Assembly: GCF_030362935.1 (NCBI RefSeq)
Contig: NZ_JAUCDY010000002.1
Span: forward strand, 186,001 to 250,000
Reading direction: 5' to 3'
Source of the DNA: Thiopseudomonas acetoxidans
GTDB lineage: Bacteria; Pseudomonadota; Gammaproteobacteria; Pseudomonadales; Pseudomonadaceae
DNA: 64,000 nt
Shown here: piece after piece, positions 49,324 to 58,695 of the stretch
How positions within the stretch are numbered: the first letter of the stretch is position 1
Layout of the letters: the number at the start of each line of letters is the position of its first letter
The notes under the pieces: model-generated
What the model saw: the letters and a program-made list of their open reading frames with translations, nothing else
Databases searched by the model: none
What the model was told of the DNA's origin: nothing
Translations under genes and position numbers: made by a program

Positions 49324-50721
49324 TTGCTTAAAGCCTTTAAAAGAATTTTCCCAAAAAAAACTGACGGCAGCAGCGCCAACCAAGCTGCACCTGAACCTGT
49401 AGAAACACAGAGCACCGAAGCCAAAACAAGCCAGCCAAGAAATAATAAAAGTCGCCCACGTAAACCACGTCGCGAACAACAAAACGCTCGCCCAGAAACA
49501 ACACCCTGGTCAATTAAGGATTTTGTGGTTGAACCGCTACCCGGCAAAACCCGCTTTCATGACTTCCAACTTACCCCTGAACTGATGCGCGCCATCCAGG
49601 AGCTCGGCTTTCCCTACTGCACCCCTATTCAAGCGCAGGTTTTAGGCTACACCCTCAAAGGTCGCGATGCGATTGGTCGCGCGCAAACGGGCACCGGCAA
49701 AACGGCTGCTTTTTTAATCTCCACGATCAGCCAGTTACTCGAAAATCCGCCACCCGAAGAACGTTTTATGGGTGAGCCGCGCGCACTGATTATTGCGCCA
49801 ACCCGCGAACTGGTTGTACAAATCGCCAAAGATGCAGAGGACCTAAGCAAATATACGGGTCTTAATGTCATGAGCTTTGTGGGCGGCATGGACTTTGACA
49901 AACAACTGCGCCAGCTAGAGGCCAAACACTGCGATATTTTAGTGGCCACCCCAGGTCGTTTACTGGATTTCAATCAGCGCGGCGAAGTGCACTTAGACTT
50001 GGTTGAAGTATTAATTCTGGACGAAGCTGACCGTATGCTTGATATGGGTTTTATTCCCCAAGTACGTCAGATAATTCGCCAAACCCCACGCAAAGAAATG
50101 CGCCAAACGCTATTGTTTTCGGCAACGTTTTCCGATGACGTGATGGATCTGACCAAACAATGGACCTTTGAGCCAGCAGTGGTTGAAATCGAGCCTGAGC
50201 AGGTCGCCAGCGATACTATTGAGCAGCACGTCTATGCGGTGTCTGAAGACAACAAATACAATCTGCTGTACAACCTGCTGCAAGAGAAAGGCTGGCCGCG
50301 GGTGATGGTGTTTGCTAACCGCCGCGACCAGGTGCGTCGCATTCAGGAGCGCTTGCAAGCCGATGGTATTAAAGCGGAACAAATGTCGGGCGAAGTGCCG
50401 CAACAAAAACGTATTCGCGTACTTGAACAGTTTCGCAGTGGTCGTATTCAGGTGCTAGTTGCTACCGATGTAGCCGGGCGCGGTATCCACGTGGATGACA
50501 TCAGCCATGTCATTAACTACACACTACCCGAAGACCCTGAAGACTATATCCACCGTATTGGTCGTACCGGACGCGCCGGCAGCTCTGGGATTTCCATTAG
50601 CTTTGCGGGAGAAGATGATGCCTATGCTTTGCCGGCGATTGAAACTCTACTAGGCCGCAAAATAGAGTGTGAACCACCGCCGGAAGTATTGCTTAAACGA
50701 CCACCCCGCCCTGGTCGTTAA
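49324..50721 (+). CDS. rhlB: ATP-dependent RNA helicase RhlB (DEAD-box)
   Basis: 465 aa from TTG 49324 (MLKAFKRIFPKK), the Pseudomonas family N-terminus. Q motif FPYCTPIQAQ, Walker A AQTGTGKTAAF, PTRELVVQ, DEAD as LILDEADRMLDMGF, SAT motif and HRIGRTGRAG are all present. A basic N-terminal tail (about 1-75) precedes the core. Unwinds RNA, in association with RNase E in related species. Ends 15 bp from convergent dcd. Confidence 0.95.
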   Translation: MLKAFKRIFPKKTDGSSANQAAPEPVETQSTEAKTSQPRNNKSRPRKPRREQQNARPETTPWSIKDFVVEPLPGKTRFHDFQLTPELMRAIQELGFPYCTPIQAQVLGYTLKGRDAIGRAQTGTGKTAAFLISTISQLLENPPPEERFMGEPRALIIAPTRELVVQIAKDAEDLSKYTGLNVMSFVGGMDFDKQLRQLEAKHCDILVATPGRLLDFNQRGEVHLDLVEVLILDEADRMLDMGFIPQVRQIIRQTPRKEMRQTLLFSATFSDDVMDLTKQWTFEPAVVEIEPEQVASDTIEQHVYAVSEDNKYNLLYNLLQEKGWPRVMVFANRRDQVRRIQERLQADGIKAEQMSGEVPQQKRIRVLEQFRSGRIQVLVATDVAGRGIHVDDISHVINYTLPEDPEDYIHRIGRTGRAGSSGISISFAGEDDAYALPAIETLLGRKIECEPPPEVLLKRPPRPGR

Positions 50722-50736
50722 TACGCACAACGAGTT

Positions 50737-51303
<567 letters not shown>

Positions 51304-51608
51304 TGGGAACCCCTTAAATTTAGTTATGCAAAACAAAAATGCATGGTATCTGACTAAAAAAATTTCTCAAAGCCAAAACACCAACCTATTTTCAGCTTAT
51401 TCAGCTATATATACGAAATATCTATAAAAAATAGTGATGCTCAAGAAAATTTAGGGTAGAGTATGCCCCACTGTTGTTGCATGTGTCACCGTGAATTACC
51501 CAGTGTTTAGATTTTGATCCATCCATTGCGAATCCTGTAACTCCTTGCACTCAGTATTCAGATGGCCTAATGCCATGCTTTAATTTACTTCGTTCAAGGG
51601 AACAAAAA
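51304..51608. other. 305-bp region holding cold-shock gene promoter and leader
   Basis: Divergent dcd/csp promoters. The A/T-rich 51380-51460 segment probably contains the csp promoter, and the transcript would have a long 5' leader as usual for cold-shock genes. No gene seen. Confidence 0.45.
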
Positions 51609-51818
51609 ATGTCTAATCGTCAAACAGGCACCGTTAAGTGGTTCAATGATTCTAAAGGCTTCGGTTTTATTACTCCGGAAGCTGGTGAAGATTTGTTTGT
51701 ACACTTCCGCGCTATCCAATCTGATGGCTTCAAAAGCCTGAAAGAAGGCCAGAAAGTGTCCTTCGTTGTAGCTCGTGGCCAGAAAGGCATGCAAGCTGAA
51801 GAAGTGCAAGTTATCTAA
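51609..51818 (+). CDS. Cold-shock protein (CspA family)
   Basis: 69 aa from ATG 51609 (MSNRQTGTVKWFNDSKGFG), with AAGGGAAC upstream; a longer in-frame start at 51570 has no homology. RNP1 KGFGFI and RNP2 LFVHFRAIQ are intact. Single-stranded RNA/DNA-binding chaperone; could be a cold-induced or constitutive member. Ends before a strong terminator. Confidence 0.96.
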   Translation: MSNRQTGTVKWFNDSKGFGFITPEAGEDLFVHFRAIQSDGFKSLKEGQKVSFVVARGQKGMQAEEVQVI

Positions 51819-51841
51819 GCAACAGCTAAAATAATTTACAC

Positions 51842-51868
51842 AAAAAACCCGCTTCGGCGGGTTTTTTT
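51842..51868 (+). terminator. Rho-independent terminator of the cold-shock gene
   Basis: AAAAAACCCGC-TTCG-GCGGGTTTTTTT, a 5-bp GC stem with UUCG tetraloop and T7. Confidence 0.95.
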
Positions 51869-51905
51869 ATATCCTAATTGCTTTATTACCACCTTAGGCT
51901 CGCAA

Positions 51906-52709
51906 ATGCTTAGCTGCCCCATTTGCCTTGCTCAACTTGAGCAAACCGACACCGCCGCACTGTGCGCTAACTCGCACCACTTCGATCGTGCGCGGCAAGG
52001 TTATCTACACCTTTTACCCGTACAGCACAAAGCCAGCCGCGCTCCGGGCGATAGCGCTGAAATGGTTGCCGCACGGCGTGATTTTCTAAACAGCGGTCAC
52101 TATCAACCCCTCGCTCAACAACTGGCTGACTATAGCGCCACCATAGCACCACGCACCTGGTTGGATATTGGCTGTGGCGAAGGCTATTACACTGACCACC
52201 TCGCCAAGAGCTTACCCTTAGCGCAAGGATACGGTTTAGATGTCTCCAAAGACGCCATCAAACAAGCCTGCCGCAGAAGCAAACAGATTCAATGGCTAGT
52301 CGCCAGCATGGCGCAAATTCCCTTGTCCGACCACAGCTGCGATTTACTCACCAGCGTTTTTAGCCCTTACTCATGGGCCGAAATCCTGCGCCTACTGAGT
52401 AAAAACGGCACATTTTTACGCCTAGGACCAGCGCAGGATCATTTACTGGAGCTGCGCAGCAAACTCTATGAGCAAGTGCGACCCTATGATGACGCCAAAC
52501 ACCTACAAGACTTACCTGCACAGCTAAAATTGACCCACACCGAATATATGCGCTACAGGCTCAACCTCAGCGATAGCACGGCTCGCGCAAACCTGCTAGC
52601 CATGACACCGCACGGCTGGCGTATTAACGAAGAGCGCAAGCGCAGTATTATAGAACAATCCATCGATGTTACGGTAGCCGTTCGATTTGATTGGATTCAG
52701 CCCGTCTAA
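51906..52709 (+). CDS. rlmA: 23S rRNA (guanine-N1)-methyltransferase RlmA
   Basis: 267 aa. Zinc-binding N-terminus CPICLAQL ... CANSHHFDRARQGYLHLL, SAM-binding motif I TWLDIGCGEGYYTDHL, and the family end of motif IV SVFSPYSWAEILR. It methylates G745 of 23S rRNA. AGGCTCGC precedes the ATG. Overlap-free, 13 bp before the following small gene. Confidence 0.92.
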   Translation: MLSCPICLAQLEQTDTAALCANSHHFDRARQGYLHLLPVQHKASRAPGDSAEMVAARRDFLNSGHYQPLAQQLADYSATIAPRTWLDIGCGEGYYTDHLAKSLPLAQGYGLDVSKDAIKQACRRSKQIQWLVASMAQIPLSDHSCDLLTSVFSPYSWAEILRLLSKNGTFLRLGPAQDHLLELRSKLYEQVRPYDDAKHLQDLPAQLKLTHTEYMRYRLNLSDSTARANLLAMTPHGWRINEERKRSIIEQSIDVTVAVRFDWIQPV

Positions 52710-52722
52710 AGAGGCACTCAAC

Positions 52723-53088
52723 ATGCAACCCGACATTGAAATTTACCTCAAAGATGCAGACCAAGAAGCAGTCCATGCTTGGTTAGCAACCGCTTTCAAA
52801 CACTGCAGCGCCTGGCGCCGCAAAGGCAGTTTAGCGCGCTGTGACTGTGATGGCATTGAAGTGACTTGGTACAACAAGGCTGTGGGCTCGTGGCACTCAC
52901 TGCTCTTTGCCAGCTCGGCAACCCCATGGGATAGCGATCTCGCCTGCGCGCAAGCCGCCTTTGCAGCACTCGCCGTAGAAATACGCTGCGCCCCCGGCAG
53001 CTGGCAAGAAGCCGACGGCGAAGCAGATGCCGACCGCTGGCTCAAAGTGAACGCGCAAGGCATAGAAGAGTTTATTTGGCGAAGCTAG
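52723..53088 (+). CDS. Conserved hypothetical protein, Trp/Cys-rich
   Basis: 121 aa from ATG 52723 (MQPDIEIYLKDADQEAVHAWL) with GAGG eight bases before; an in-frame start at 52687 would overlap rlmA. I recognise similar unnamed Pseudomonas proteins with RKGSLARCDCDGIEVTWYNKAVGSWHS, but no function. No signal peptide or TM segment. Probably co-transcribed with rlmA. Confidence 0.7.
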   Translation: MQPDIEIYLKDADQEAVHAWLATAFKHCSAWRRKGSLARCDCDGIEVTWYNKAVGSWHSLLFASSATPWDSDLACAQAAFAALAVEIRCAPGSWQEADGEADADRWLKVNAQGIEEFIWRS

Positions 53089-53123
53089 GCGAAGCCTGCA
53101 AGTATTTCTATCGCTCTTGTGGC

Positions 53124-53302
53124 CGCGCAGGTTCTGCGCGAGACGGATGACAAAGCCAGCTCAAGCACTGCCGGTTACAAAGCCAACTCAGGCGTTGCCG
53201 GCTAGTCACATTCGCGCAAGAGTTGCGCTCCTACAAGAGCTGCGCCAAGCGACCGGCTGCGTACAAGTCTCTTTACTGTGGGAGCGCATCTTATGCGCGA
53301 TA
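53124..53302. repeat. REP array (type A) with composite unit, copy 3
   Basis: REP-like CGCGCAG-GTT-CTGCGCG (53124-53140); CGCGCAA-GAG-TTGCGCTCC (53213-53231), then the spacer CAAGAGCTGCGCCAAGCG... and GGAGCGCAT-CTT-ATGCGCGAT (53281-53301). The same spacer and pair occur near 47.2 kb. Confidence 0.8.
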
Positions 53303-53370
53303 CGGACTCTAACCCCAACTCAAGTGCTGCCGGCTACAAAGCCAACTCAGGCGTTGCAGGGGAGTCACAA
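53155..53370. repeat. Imperfect direct repeat of about 55 bp
   Basis: AACTCAAG...GCTGCCGG..ACAAAGCCAACTCAGGCGTTGC at 53155-53211 recurs at 53314-53370 with few changes, on either side of the REP pair. Confidence 0.7.
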
Positions 53371-53411
53371 CCCCGCAAACCCAAGTAAATCAAAAGCTTA
53401 AACTGGAGGCG

Positions 53412-53444
53412 AAAAAAAAGAGCCTTTCGGCTCTTTCTTTTTTA
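53412..53444. terminator. Rho-independent terminator downstream of tRNA genes
   Basis: AAAGAGCC-TTTC-GGCTCTTT with A8 on one side and TCTTTTTT on the other; lies 16 bp past tRNA-Gly on the minus strand. Confidence 0.85.
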
Positions 53445-53459
53445 GCTTGACGCCAAATT

Positions 53460-53535
53460 TGGAGCGGGAAACGAGATTCGAACTCGCGACCCCAACCTTG
53501 GCAAGGTTGTGCTCTACCAGCTGAGCTATTCCCGC
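53460..53535 (-). tRNA. tRNA-Gly (GCC)
   Basis: 76 nt cloverleaf, acceptor GCGGGAA / TTCCCGC, D-loop AGCTCAGCTGGTAGAGC, anticodon loop CTTGCCAA with GCC, T-arm GTTCGAATC; CCA is encoded. Six bases after tRNA-Glu, same transcript. Confidence 0.98.
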
Positions 53536-53541
53536 TTAAAG

Positions 53542-53617
53542 TGGCGTCCCCTAGGGGACTCGAACCCCTGTTACCGCCGTGAAAGGGCGGTGTCCTAGGC
53601 CACTAGACGAAGGGGAC
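53542..53617 (-). tRNA. tRNA-Glu (TTC)
   Basis: 76 nt, acceptor GTCCCCT / AGGGGAC, anticodon stem-loop CCGCCCTTTCACGG with TTC, T-arm GGTTCGAGTCC, encoded CCA. First of the two-tRNA transcript. Confidence 0.98.
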
Positions 53618-53685
53618 GCAGCCTGGAACTTTACAGTTACAGCTTCAAGTAACTTAAGTGAACTTAATTGCTTGAAGTGGCGCGC

Positions 53686-53714
53686 ATTTTAGACATAGGT
53701 ATCTAATTCGTCAA
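53686..53714 (-). promoter_or_regulatory. Sigma-70 promoter of the tRNA-Glu/Gly operon
   Basis: Minus strand TTGACG, 17 bp, TAAAAT, followed by a GC-rich discriminator GCGCGCC as expected for stringently controlled stable-RNA genes. Transcription starts about 60 bp before tRNA-Glu, and the leader holds CTTCAAG / CTTGAAG inverted arms. Confidence 0.85.
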
Positions 53715-53747
53715 GCCTTTTTGCAAAATTATTAAATCACACGCCAT

Positions 53748-54152
53748 TTAATGGGCTGTTTGCTTCGTTGGCATAAATGTAAGCTGCACCTCTTTATTCC
53801 AGTCAAAGTCCTCGCCCAGCTCTAAAGCCTCAAAACGACGCTCTTCAAGCTGCTGAAATAAGGCTATCTCTTCATCAGGCATATAATGCAGGCACTCGCC
53901 GCCAAAAAACCATAGCAGGTCTCTGGGCACTTGATGGGCGATTTGTGGATAGCGTTGGAAAACCTGACTAATCATTTCTTGCCCCAAATACAACGCCTCT
54001 TGGCTTTGGGAGAACTCCGTTATCATGTCTGCGTAGCGCTCTAAGAACTCGTTATGCTCTTCAGGGATCATATCCTCTTGCGCTAGAGCCACTAATACCT
54101 GCTGTAGGTATTTCAACAACTCAAGATGATGTGCTAAGTATGAGTCAGTCAT
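53748..54152 (-). CDS. Conserved hypothetical protein (PA2817-like)
   Basis: 134 aa, acidic and largely helical; contains the well conserved block RDLLWFFGGECLHYMPDEEIALFQ, which I associate with the unnamed PA2817-type family of Pseudomonas. No TM segment or known active-site motif. AAGGTG lies five bases before ATG. Function unknown. Downstream on the same strand of gdh by about 90 bp. Confidence 0.7.
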   Translation of the reverse strand: MTDSYLAHHLELLKYLQQVLVALAQEDMIPEEHNEFLERYADMITEFSQSQEALYLGQEMISQVFQRYPQIAHQVPRDLLWFFGGECLHYMPDEEIALFQQLEERRFEALELGEDFDWNKEVQLTFMPTKQTAH

Positions 54153-54243
54153 AAATTCACCTTCAATACCTTTTCTTACAGAAGCGCATCATGAGCGCAA
54201 CACATTACTGGCGGCTATGCGGACGGGCTGCCCGCACTCGCGA

Positions 54244-55530
54244 TTAAGGGTATAAGCCACGCACTTCACGCACTTTAAGAATCCGTGTGCAGGCTGTGAT
54301 AAAGGCTGCAGTACGCAAGGTAACCTTATGTTCCGCTGCTGTCGCCGATACGGCTGTGTATGCGTTATCCATAATGGTTTCTAAGCGTTGATTAATTTCT
54401 TCTTCGCTCCAATAGAAACTCGCCCTGTTTTGCACCCACTCAAAATAACTCACGGTTACCCCACCGGCATTGGCAAGCACATCAGGCACAATGACAACGC
54501 CGTTGTTAGTCAAAATATCATCCGCTTCAGGCGTAGTAGGTCCGTTAGCGCCCTCAACAATAATGCGCGCTCTGATATTATGAGCATTGTCCTTAGTGAT
54601 TTGCCCTTCCAGCGCGGCCGGGATAAGTATTTCGGTCTCTAACGCCCAAAACTCATCGTTAGTAATTTCTTCAACATTAGGTTTGCCCGCTACACCACCG
54701 TGCTCATTAACGTACTCAATCAGCGCAGAAATAGGCAGGCCATCCGAGTTATACACACTGCCCGTATGATCCTGCACGGCAATAACCTTAGCGCCCAGCT
54801 CGCAAAACAGGCGTGCGGCTGTGCTACCCACGTTGCCAAAACCCTGAATGCAAACACGCGCACCGTTTAAATCAATGCCTGCATCACGGGCAGCGGCCAC
54901 ACCGACAATAAACACACCGCGCCCTGTTGCTTCAACACGGCCAAGGCTGCCGCCAATGGCAATAGGTTTGCCTGTAACAATGCCCGGACAATCTTGCCCT
55001 GCATTCATGGAATAGGTATCCATCATCCAGCCCATGGTCTGTGCATTGGTATTAACATCAGGACCTGGAATATCCTTATCCACGCCTATTACAGAGGAAA
55101 TCTCATTAATATAACGACGGGTAATACGTTCAACCTCTGCCTTGGAGTAATCACGCGGATTAAAACGTATACCGCCCTTAGCGCCACCATAAGGCAAACC
55201 TACAACGGCGGTTTTAACCGACATCCATGCCGACAGCGCCATGACCTCAGACAGAGTTACATCTTGGTGGTAACGCACACCGCCTTTACCTGGGCCACAG
55301 TTAAGACTGTGCTGCACCCGATACCCTTCAAAATGAGCAATGGTGCCGTCATCAAGACGTACCGGAATATCAACAATCAGCGAACGTTCTGGATACTTTA
55401 ACGTGCCGACCCATTCACTGAACTCACCCAAATACGGCGCTACCCGGTCTACCTGTTCGAGAAAAATCCCCCAAGGCCCCGGATTTTCTGCATCCAAATA
55501 GGAAGGTATGTATTGATTTTGTTTTGACAT
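54244..55530 (-). CDS. Glu/Leu/Phe/Val dehydrogenase family (probable glutamate dehydrogenase)
   Basis: 428 aa. Substrate-binding domain with PYGGAKGGIRFNP (catalytic Lys) and the PDVNTN block, Rossmann domain with GFGNVGSTAARLF. It deaminates glutamate to 2-oxoglutarate and ammonia (or the reverse) in the cytoplasm. The length and sequence are of the compact hexameric form, not the giant NAD-type of P. aeruginosa; NAD or NADP use cannot be fixed from the sequence, so no symbol is given. AAGGTG is seven bases before ATG. Confidence 0.92.
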   Translation of the reverse strand: MSKQNQYIPSYLDAENPGPWGIFLEQVDRVAPYLGEFSEWVGTLKYPERSLIVDIPVRLDDGTIAHFEGYRVQHSLNCGPGKGGVRYHQDVTLSEVMALSAWMSVKTAVVGLPYGGAKGGIRFNPRDYSKAEVERITRRYINEISSVIGVDKDIPGPDVNTNAQTMGWMMDTYSMNAGQDCPGIVTGKPIAIGGSLGRVEATGRGVFIVGVAAARDAGIDLNGARVCIQGFGNVGSTAARLFCELGAKVIAVQDHTGSVYNSDGLPISALIEYVNEHGGVAGKPNVEEITNDEFWALETEILIPAALEGQITKDNAHNIRARIIVEGANGPTTPEADDILTNNGVVIVPDVLANAGGVTVSYFEWVQNRASFYWSEEEINQRLETIMDNAYTAVSATAAEHKVTLRTAAFITACTRILKVREVRGLYP

Positions 55531-55650
55531 AGTTACACCTTATCTTCTATCTATTAGGCCGCTTAACCCTACCCGAGAGCAAAACGAACCATGCAGTTTA
55601 AATAATTAAGCAAAAACTTAATAGACGTAACGCAATAAACCGCACACAAC

Positions 55651-55681
55651 GAAAAAAGGCCCGCATAGCAGGCCTTAAAAA
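55651..55681. terminator. Hairpin downstream of the CSD membrane protein
   Basis: AAGGCC-CGCATAGCA-GGCCTT, flanked by A-runs on both sides, 70 bp after the stop of the cold-shock membrane protein gene (minus) and in front of the dehydrogenase promoter. Confidence 0.75.
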
Positions 55682-55749
55682 AACAGCAGCTTAGCAAAAA
55701 GTGTCGAGCTGCGTAATCTTTAACTGTGTTAACTCATGCCGCAGGCAGT

Positions 55750-56394
55750 TTAAAGCTTAACCACATCCTCAGCCTGCAAGCCTTTGTCACGCTCCATGAC
55801 ATAAAACTCAACTCGTTCACCCTCAACTAAAACACGATGTCCTTCGCCACGTATTGCGCGAAAATGAACGAAAATATCTTCACCTGAGTCGCGGGAAATA
55901 AAACCAAACCCTTTAGCCGTGTTAAACCACTTAACTGTACCTAGCTCACGATCACCCTCAGCCTCACCTACAGTTTCATAAGTGGCGGTAGCAGCTTGCT
56001 TTTTAGGCTGACGGTTGTAGTGCAGCATCAGATGGATAATGGTTGCCGCCAACAGTACAGCCACAGAAAAAGCCGAGGCGTTATAACCGTCAGAGCCTTC
56101 TAATTTGATCACCACAAAAATAGCCTGCATTAACGCAACCGCCAGCACCATGACTGAAACAATATTCTGCAGATTCTGCTTGCTGCTGCACTTCCATCTG
56201 GGCACTACAGGGGCAAACAGCATATTGATTAAACCAAAACAAGCCAGCAGCAACACATTCGTATCACCTAACTGCTGAGCTACAGACAGGACAATGGCAA
56301 GCGCAAAGCTAAGCAGGCCAAGAAAGAAATGCAGGGGTTTTAAAAGATCAGAAAATGTACGGGTATTAGAATAATCTTGAGTATTTGAAGACAT
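55750..56394 (-). CDS. Membrane protein with C-terminal cold-shock domain
   Basis: 214 aa. N-terminal 140 residues contain four TM helices (about 20-40, 45-65, 80-100, 110-128), then a linker and a complete cold-shock domain: LGTVKWFNTAKGFGFISRDSG (RNP1 KGFGFI) and EDIFVHFRAIRG (RNP2). The domain would hang from the inner membrane into the cytoplasm. Some Pseudomonas encode similar proteins, of unknown role; RNA binding at the membrane is plausible. AAGGTG precedes ATG. Confidence 0.88.
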   Translation of the reverse strand: MSSNTQDYSNTRTFSDLLKPLHFFLGLLSFALAIVLSVAQQLGDTNVLLLACFGLINMLFAPVVPRWKCSSKQNLQNIVSVMVLAVALMQAIFVVIKLEGSDGYNASAFSVAVLLAATIIHLMLHYNRQPKKQAATATYETVGEAEGDRELGTVKWFNTAKGFGFISRDSGEDIFVHFRAIRGEGHRVLVEGERVEFYVMERDKGLQAEDVVKL

Positions 56395-56710
56395 GAAGCA
56401 CCTTATCGAAATCTGTTTAAAAATAGTTCTATAAAAAACAAAAACATACTAAATATCGCCACGTAAGTTAGCAGATCTAGTTTCTTTACTGTAGTGAAAT
56501 TTTAGCTGAATTTCATTGCTGTGTAACATATTACCTATTCACACCTCGAGCACCAACCAAGCACACAACAATTGCATAAGCCTGCCAACAAATTAGAGCA
56601 TAGCCGTTATCGCCGTAAAGCTATATAATTGCGCGTTTGTGTGCAACAGCGATTAATCGCATTGCACTGACACCCAGACACATTCGAACGATTCGGGAAA
56701 TAACACTATT
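56395..56710. other. 316-bp region upstream of aspS
   Basis: No gene seen. It contains divergent promoters; a TATAAT at 56624-56629 could be the aspS -10, without a good -35. Confidence 0.4.
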
Positions 56711-58486
56711 ATGATGCGCAGCCACTATTGCGGCGACTTGAACGCCGGTCTTGAAGGTCAAAAAGTAACAATTTGCGGATGGGTTCATCGCCGCCGTGAC
56801 CACGGTGGGGTGATTTTTTTAGACATCCGCGACCGCGAAGGTCTGGCGCAGGTTGTTTTCAATCCAGAGCAAAGCGAGATTTTCGCTAAAGCCGACCGCG
56901 TGCGTAGTGAGTATGTACTGCAGATTACCGGCACGGTGAATCTGCGCCCCGATGGCGCAAAAAACCCCAACCTCGCCAGCGGCGAAATCGAAGTGATTGC
57001 CGACAGCCTTGAAGTGCTAAGCCAGGCAGAAACACCACCCTTCCCCTTAGATGACTATTGCGATGTCGGCGAAGAAACCCGCTTGCGTTTTCGCTACATC
57101 GACCTGCGTCGTCCGGAAATGGCTGAAAAGCTTAAGTTGCGTTCACGCATTACCGCCAGCATCCGTCGCTATTTGGATGAACACGGCTTCTTAGATGTGG
57201 AAACCCCCATCCTGACCCGCGCCACACCCGAAGGTGCGCGTGACTATTTGGTGCCCAGCCGCACCCACGCCGGCAGTTTCTTTGCTCTGCCGCAGTCGCC
57301 CCAACTGTTTAAGCAATTATTGATGGTGTCCGGTTTTGACCGTTACTACCAAATCGCCAAGTGCTTCCGCGATGAAGATTTGCGTGCCGACCGCCAGCCA
57401 GAATTTACCCAAATCGATATCGAAACCAGTTTTATGGATGAAGCCGATATCATGGGCATCACCGAAACCATGATCCGCAATCTATTTAAAGACGTGCTGG
57501 ATGTGGAGTTAGGCGAATTCCCGCACATGCCCTACGCTGAAGCCATGCGCCGGTTCGGTTCAGATAAGCCTGACCTGCGTATTCCACTAGAATTAGTAGA
57601 CATTGCTGATCAGCTCAGAGACGTTGAGTTTAAAGTATTTAGCGGCCCAGCTAACGACCCTAAAGGCCGTGTCGCTGCACTGCGTGTTCCCGGCCAAGGT
57701 GCGATGCCTCGCGGACAAATTGATGACTATACCAAATACGTCGGCAACTACGGCGCTAAAGGTTTGGCGTACATTAAAGTTAACGAGCGCGCCAAAGGTG
57801 CCGAGGGTTTGCAGTCGCCCATCGTTAAATTTATTCCTGAAGACAACCTCAATACCATCTTGGACCGTGTTGGTGCAGTCGACGGTGATATCGTTTTCTT
57901 TGGTGCCGACAAAGCGCAGGTGGTTAGCGATGCGCTAGGTGCATTGCGCATTCGTTTGGGGCATGACCTGAACTTACTCACGTGCAAGTGGGCACCGATG
58001 TGGGTCGTGGACTTCCCCATGTTTGAGGAAAACGATGACGGCTCACTGACCGCCTTGCACCACCCCTTCACCTCACCGCAGTGCAGCGCGGACGAGCTAA
58101 AAGCCGCGCCGCAAAAAGCCCTGTCCCGTGCATATGATATGGTACTCAACGGTACTGAACTGGGTGGTGGCTCGATTCGTATCCACAACCGCGTTATGCA
58201 ACAGGTGGTGTTTGATGTGCTGGGGATTAGTGCTGAAGAGCAACGTGAGAAGTTTGGCTTCTTGCTCGATGCCCTAAAGTACGGTGCGCCACCCCATGGC
58301 GGTTTGGCCTTTGGTTTGGACCGTTTAGTGATGCTGATGACCGGCGCCAGCTCAATTCGTGAAGTCATTGCCTTCCCGAAAACCCAGAGTGCTGCTTGCG
58401 TTATGACCCAAGCACCGGGCGCAGTAGACCCTAAGGCTTTGCGCGAATTACACATTCGTTTGCGCGAACAAGCAAAAGCGGAATAA
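56711..58486 (+). CDS. aspS: Aspartyl-tRNA synthetase (probably non-discriminating Asp/Asn)
   Basis: 591 aa class II synthetase of bacterial type. OB-fold N-domain (CGWVHRRRDHGG with His31), motif 2 with FRDEDLRADRQPEFTQID, GAD insertion (about 290-400) and motif 3 GGLAFGLDRLVML. In Pseudomonas this enzyme also charges tRNA-Asn, with GatCAB finishing the job; His31, seen here, is one of the residues linked with that. Starts ATG 56711. REP units follow the stop. Upstream of yebC. Confidence 0.97.
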   Translation: MMRSHYCGDLNAGLEGQKVTICGWVHRRRDHGGVIFLDIRDREGLAQVVFNPEQSEIFAKADRVRSEYVLQITGTVNLRPDGAKNPNLASGEIEVIADSLEVLSQAETPPFPLDDYCDVGEETRLRFRYIDLRRPEMAEKLKLRSRITASIRRYLDEHGFLDVETPILTRATPEGARDYLVPSRTHAGSFFALPQSPQLFKQLLMVSGFDRYYQIAKCFRDEDLRADRQPEFTQIDIETSFMDEADIMGITETMIRNLFKDVLDVELGEFPHMPYAEAMRRFGSDKPDLRIPLELVDIADQLRDVEFKVFSGPANDPKGRVAALRVPGQGAMPRGQIDDYTKYVGNYGAKGLAYIKVNERAKGAEGLQSPIVKFIPEDNLNTILDRVGAVDGDIVFFGADKAQVVSDALGALRIRLGHDLNLLTCKWAPMWVVDFPMFEENDDGSLTALHHPFTSPQCSADELKAAPQKALSRAYDMVLNGTELGGGSIRIHNRVMQQVVFDVLGISAEEQREKFGFLLDALKYGAPPHGGLAFGLDRLVMLMTGASSIREVIAFPKTQSAACVMTQAPGAVDPKALRELHIRLREQAKAE

Positions 58487-58695
58487 CCCATCTTCACGAT
58501 AACGTAAGCATAGTGTAGGTCGTGCCTTTAGGTCGACATATCAGGCTCAGAAACGACCTACATTACTTTCATGCGCACCGTGTTACCGACTAGCGCTGTA
58601 TTACATGATGGCTCGATTTCGCGCAAAATTTGCGCTCCAACAAAAAAACACTGTATTTATACTGTTTTCACTGACACACATATTTAGGAGTAGCC
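58487..58695. other. Intergenic region with REP units between aspS and yebC
   Basis: Type B unit at 58514-58562 with outer arms TGTAGGTCGT and ACGACCTACA; type A unit CGCGCAAAATTTGCGC at 58619-58634. They may stabilise aspS mRNA. No gene. Confidence 0.7.
58514..58562. repeat. REP-like element (type B), copy 3
   Basis: TGTAGGTCGTGCCTTTAGGT...GACCTACA with 10-bp outer inverted arms; relative of the two units at 47354-47465. Confidence 0.72.

Larger units (their letters stand above)
53089..53459. other. REP-rich intergenic region before the tRNA genes
   Basis: Filled by type A REP units, a 57-bp imperfect direct repeat and a terminator; any open frame across it is a translation of repeats. No gene. 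Confidence 0.75.

Noticed and set aside
53117..53401. 94-codon frame before the tRNA genes
   Set aside because: Consists of translated REP and direct-repeat units (repeated TQALPA motifs).
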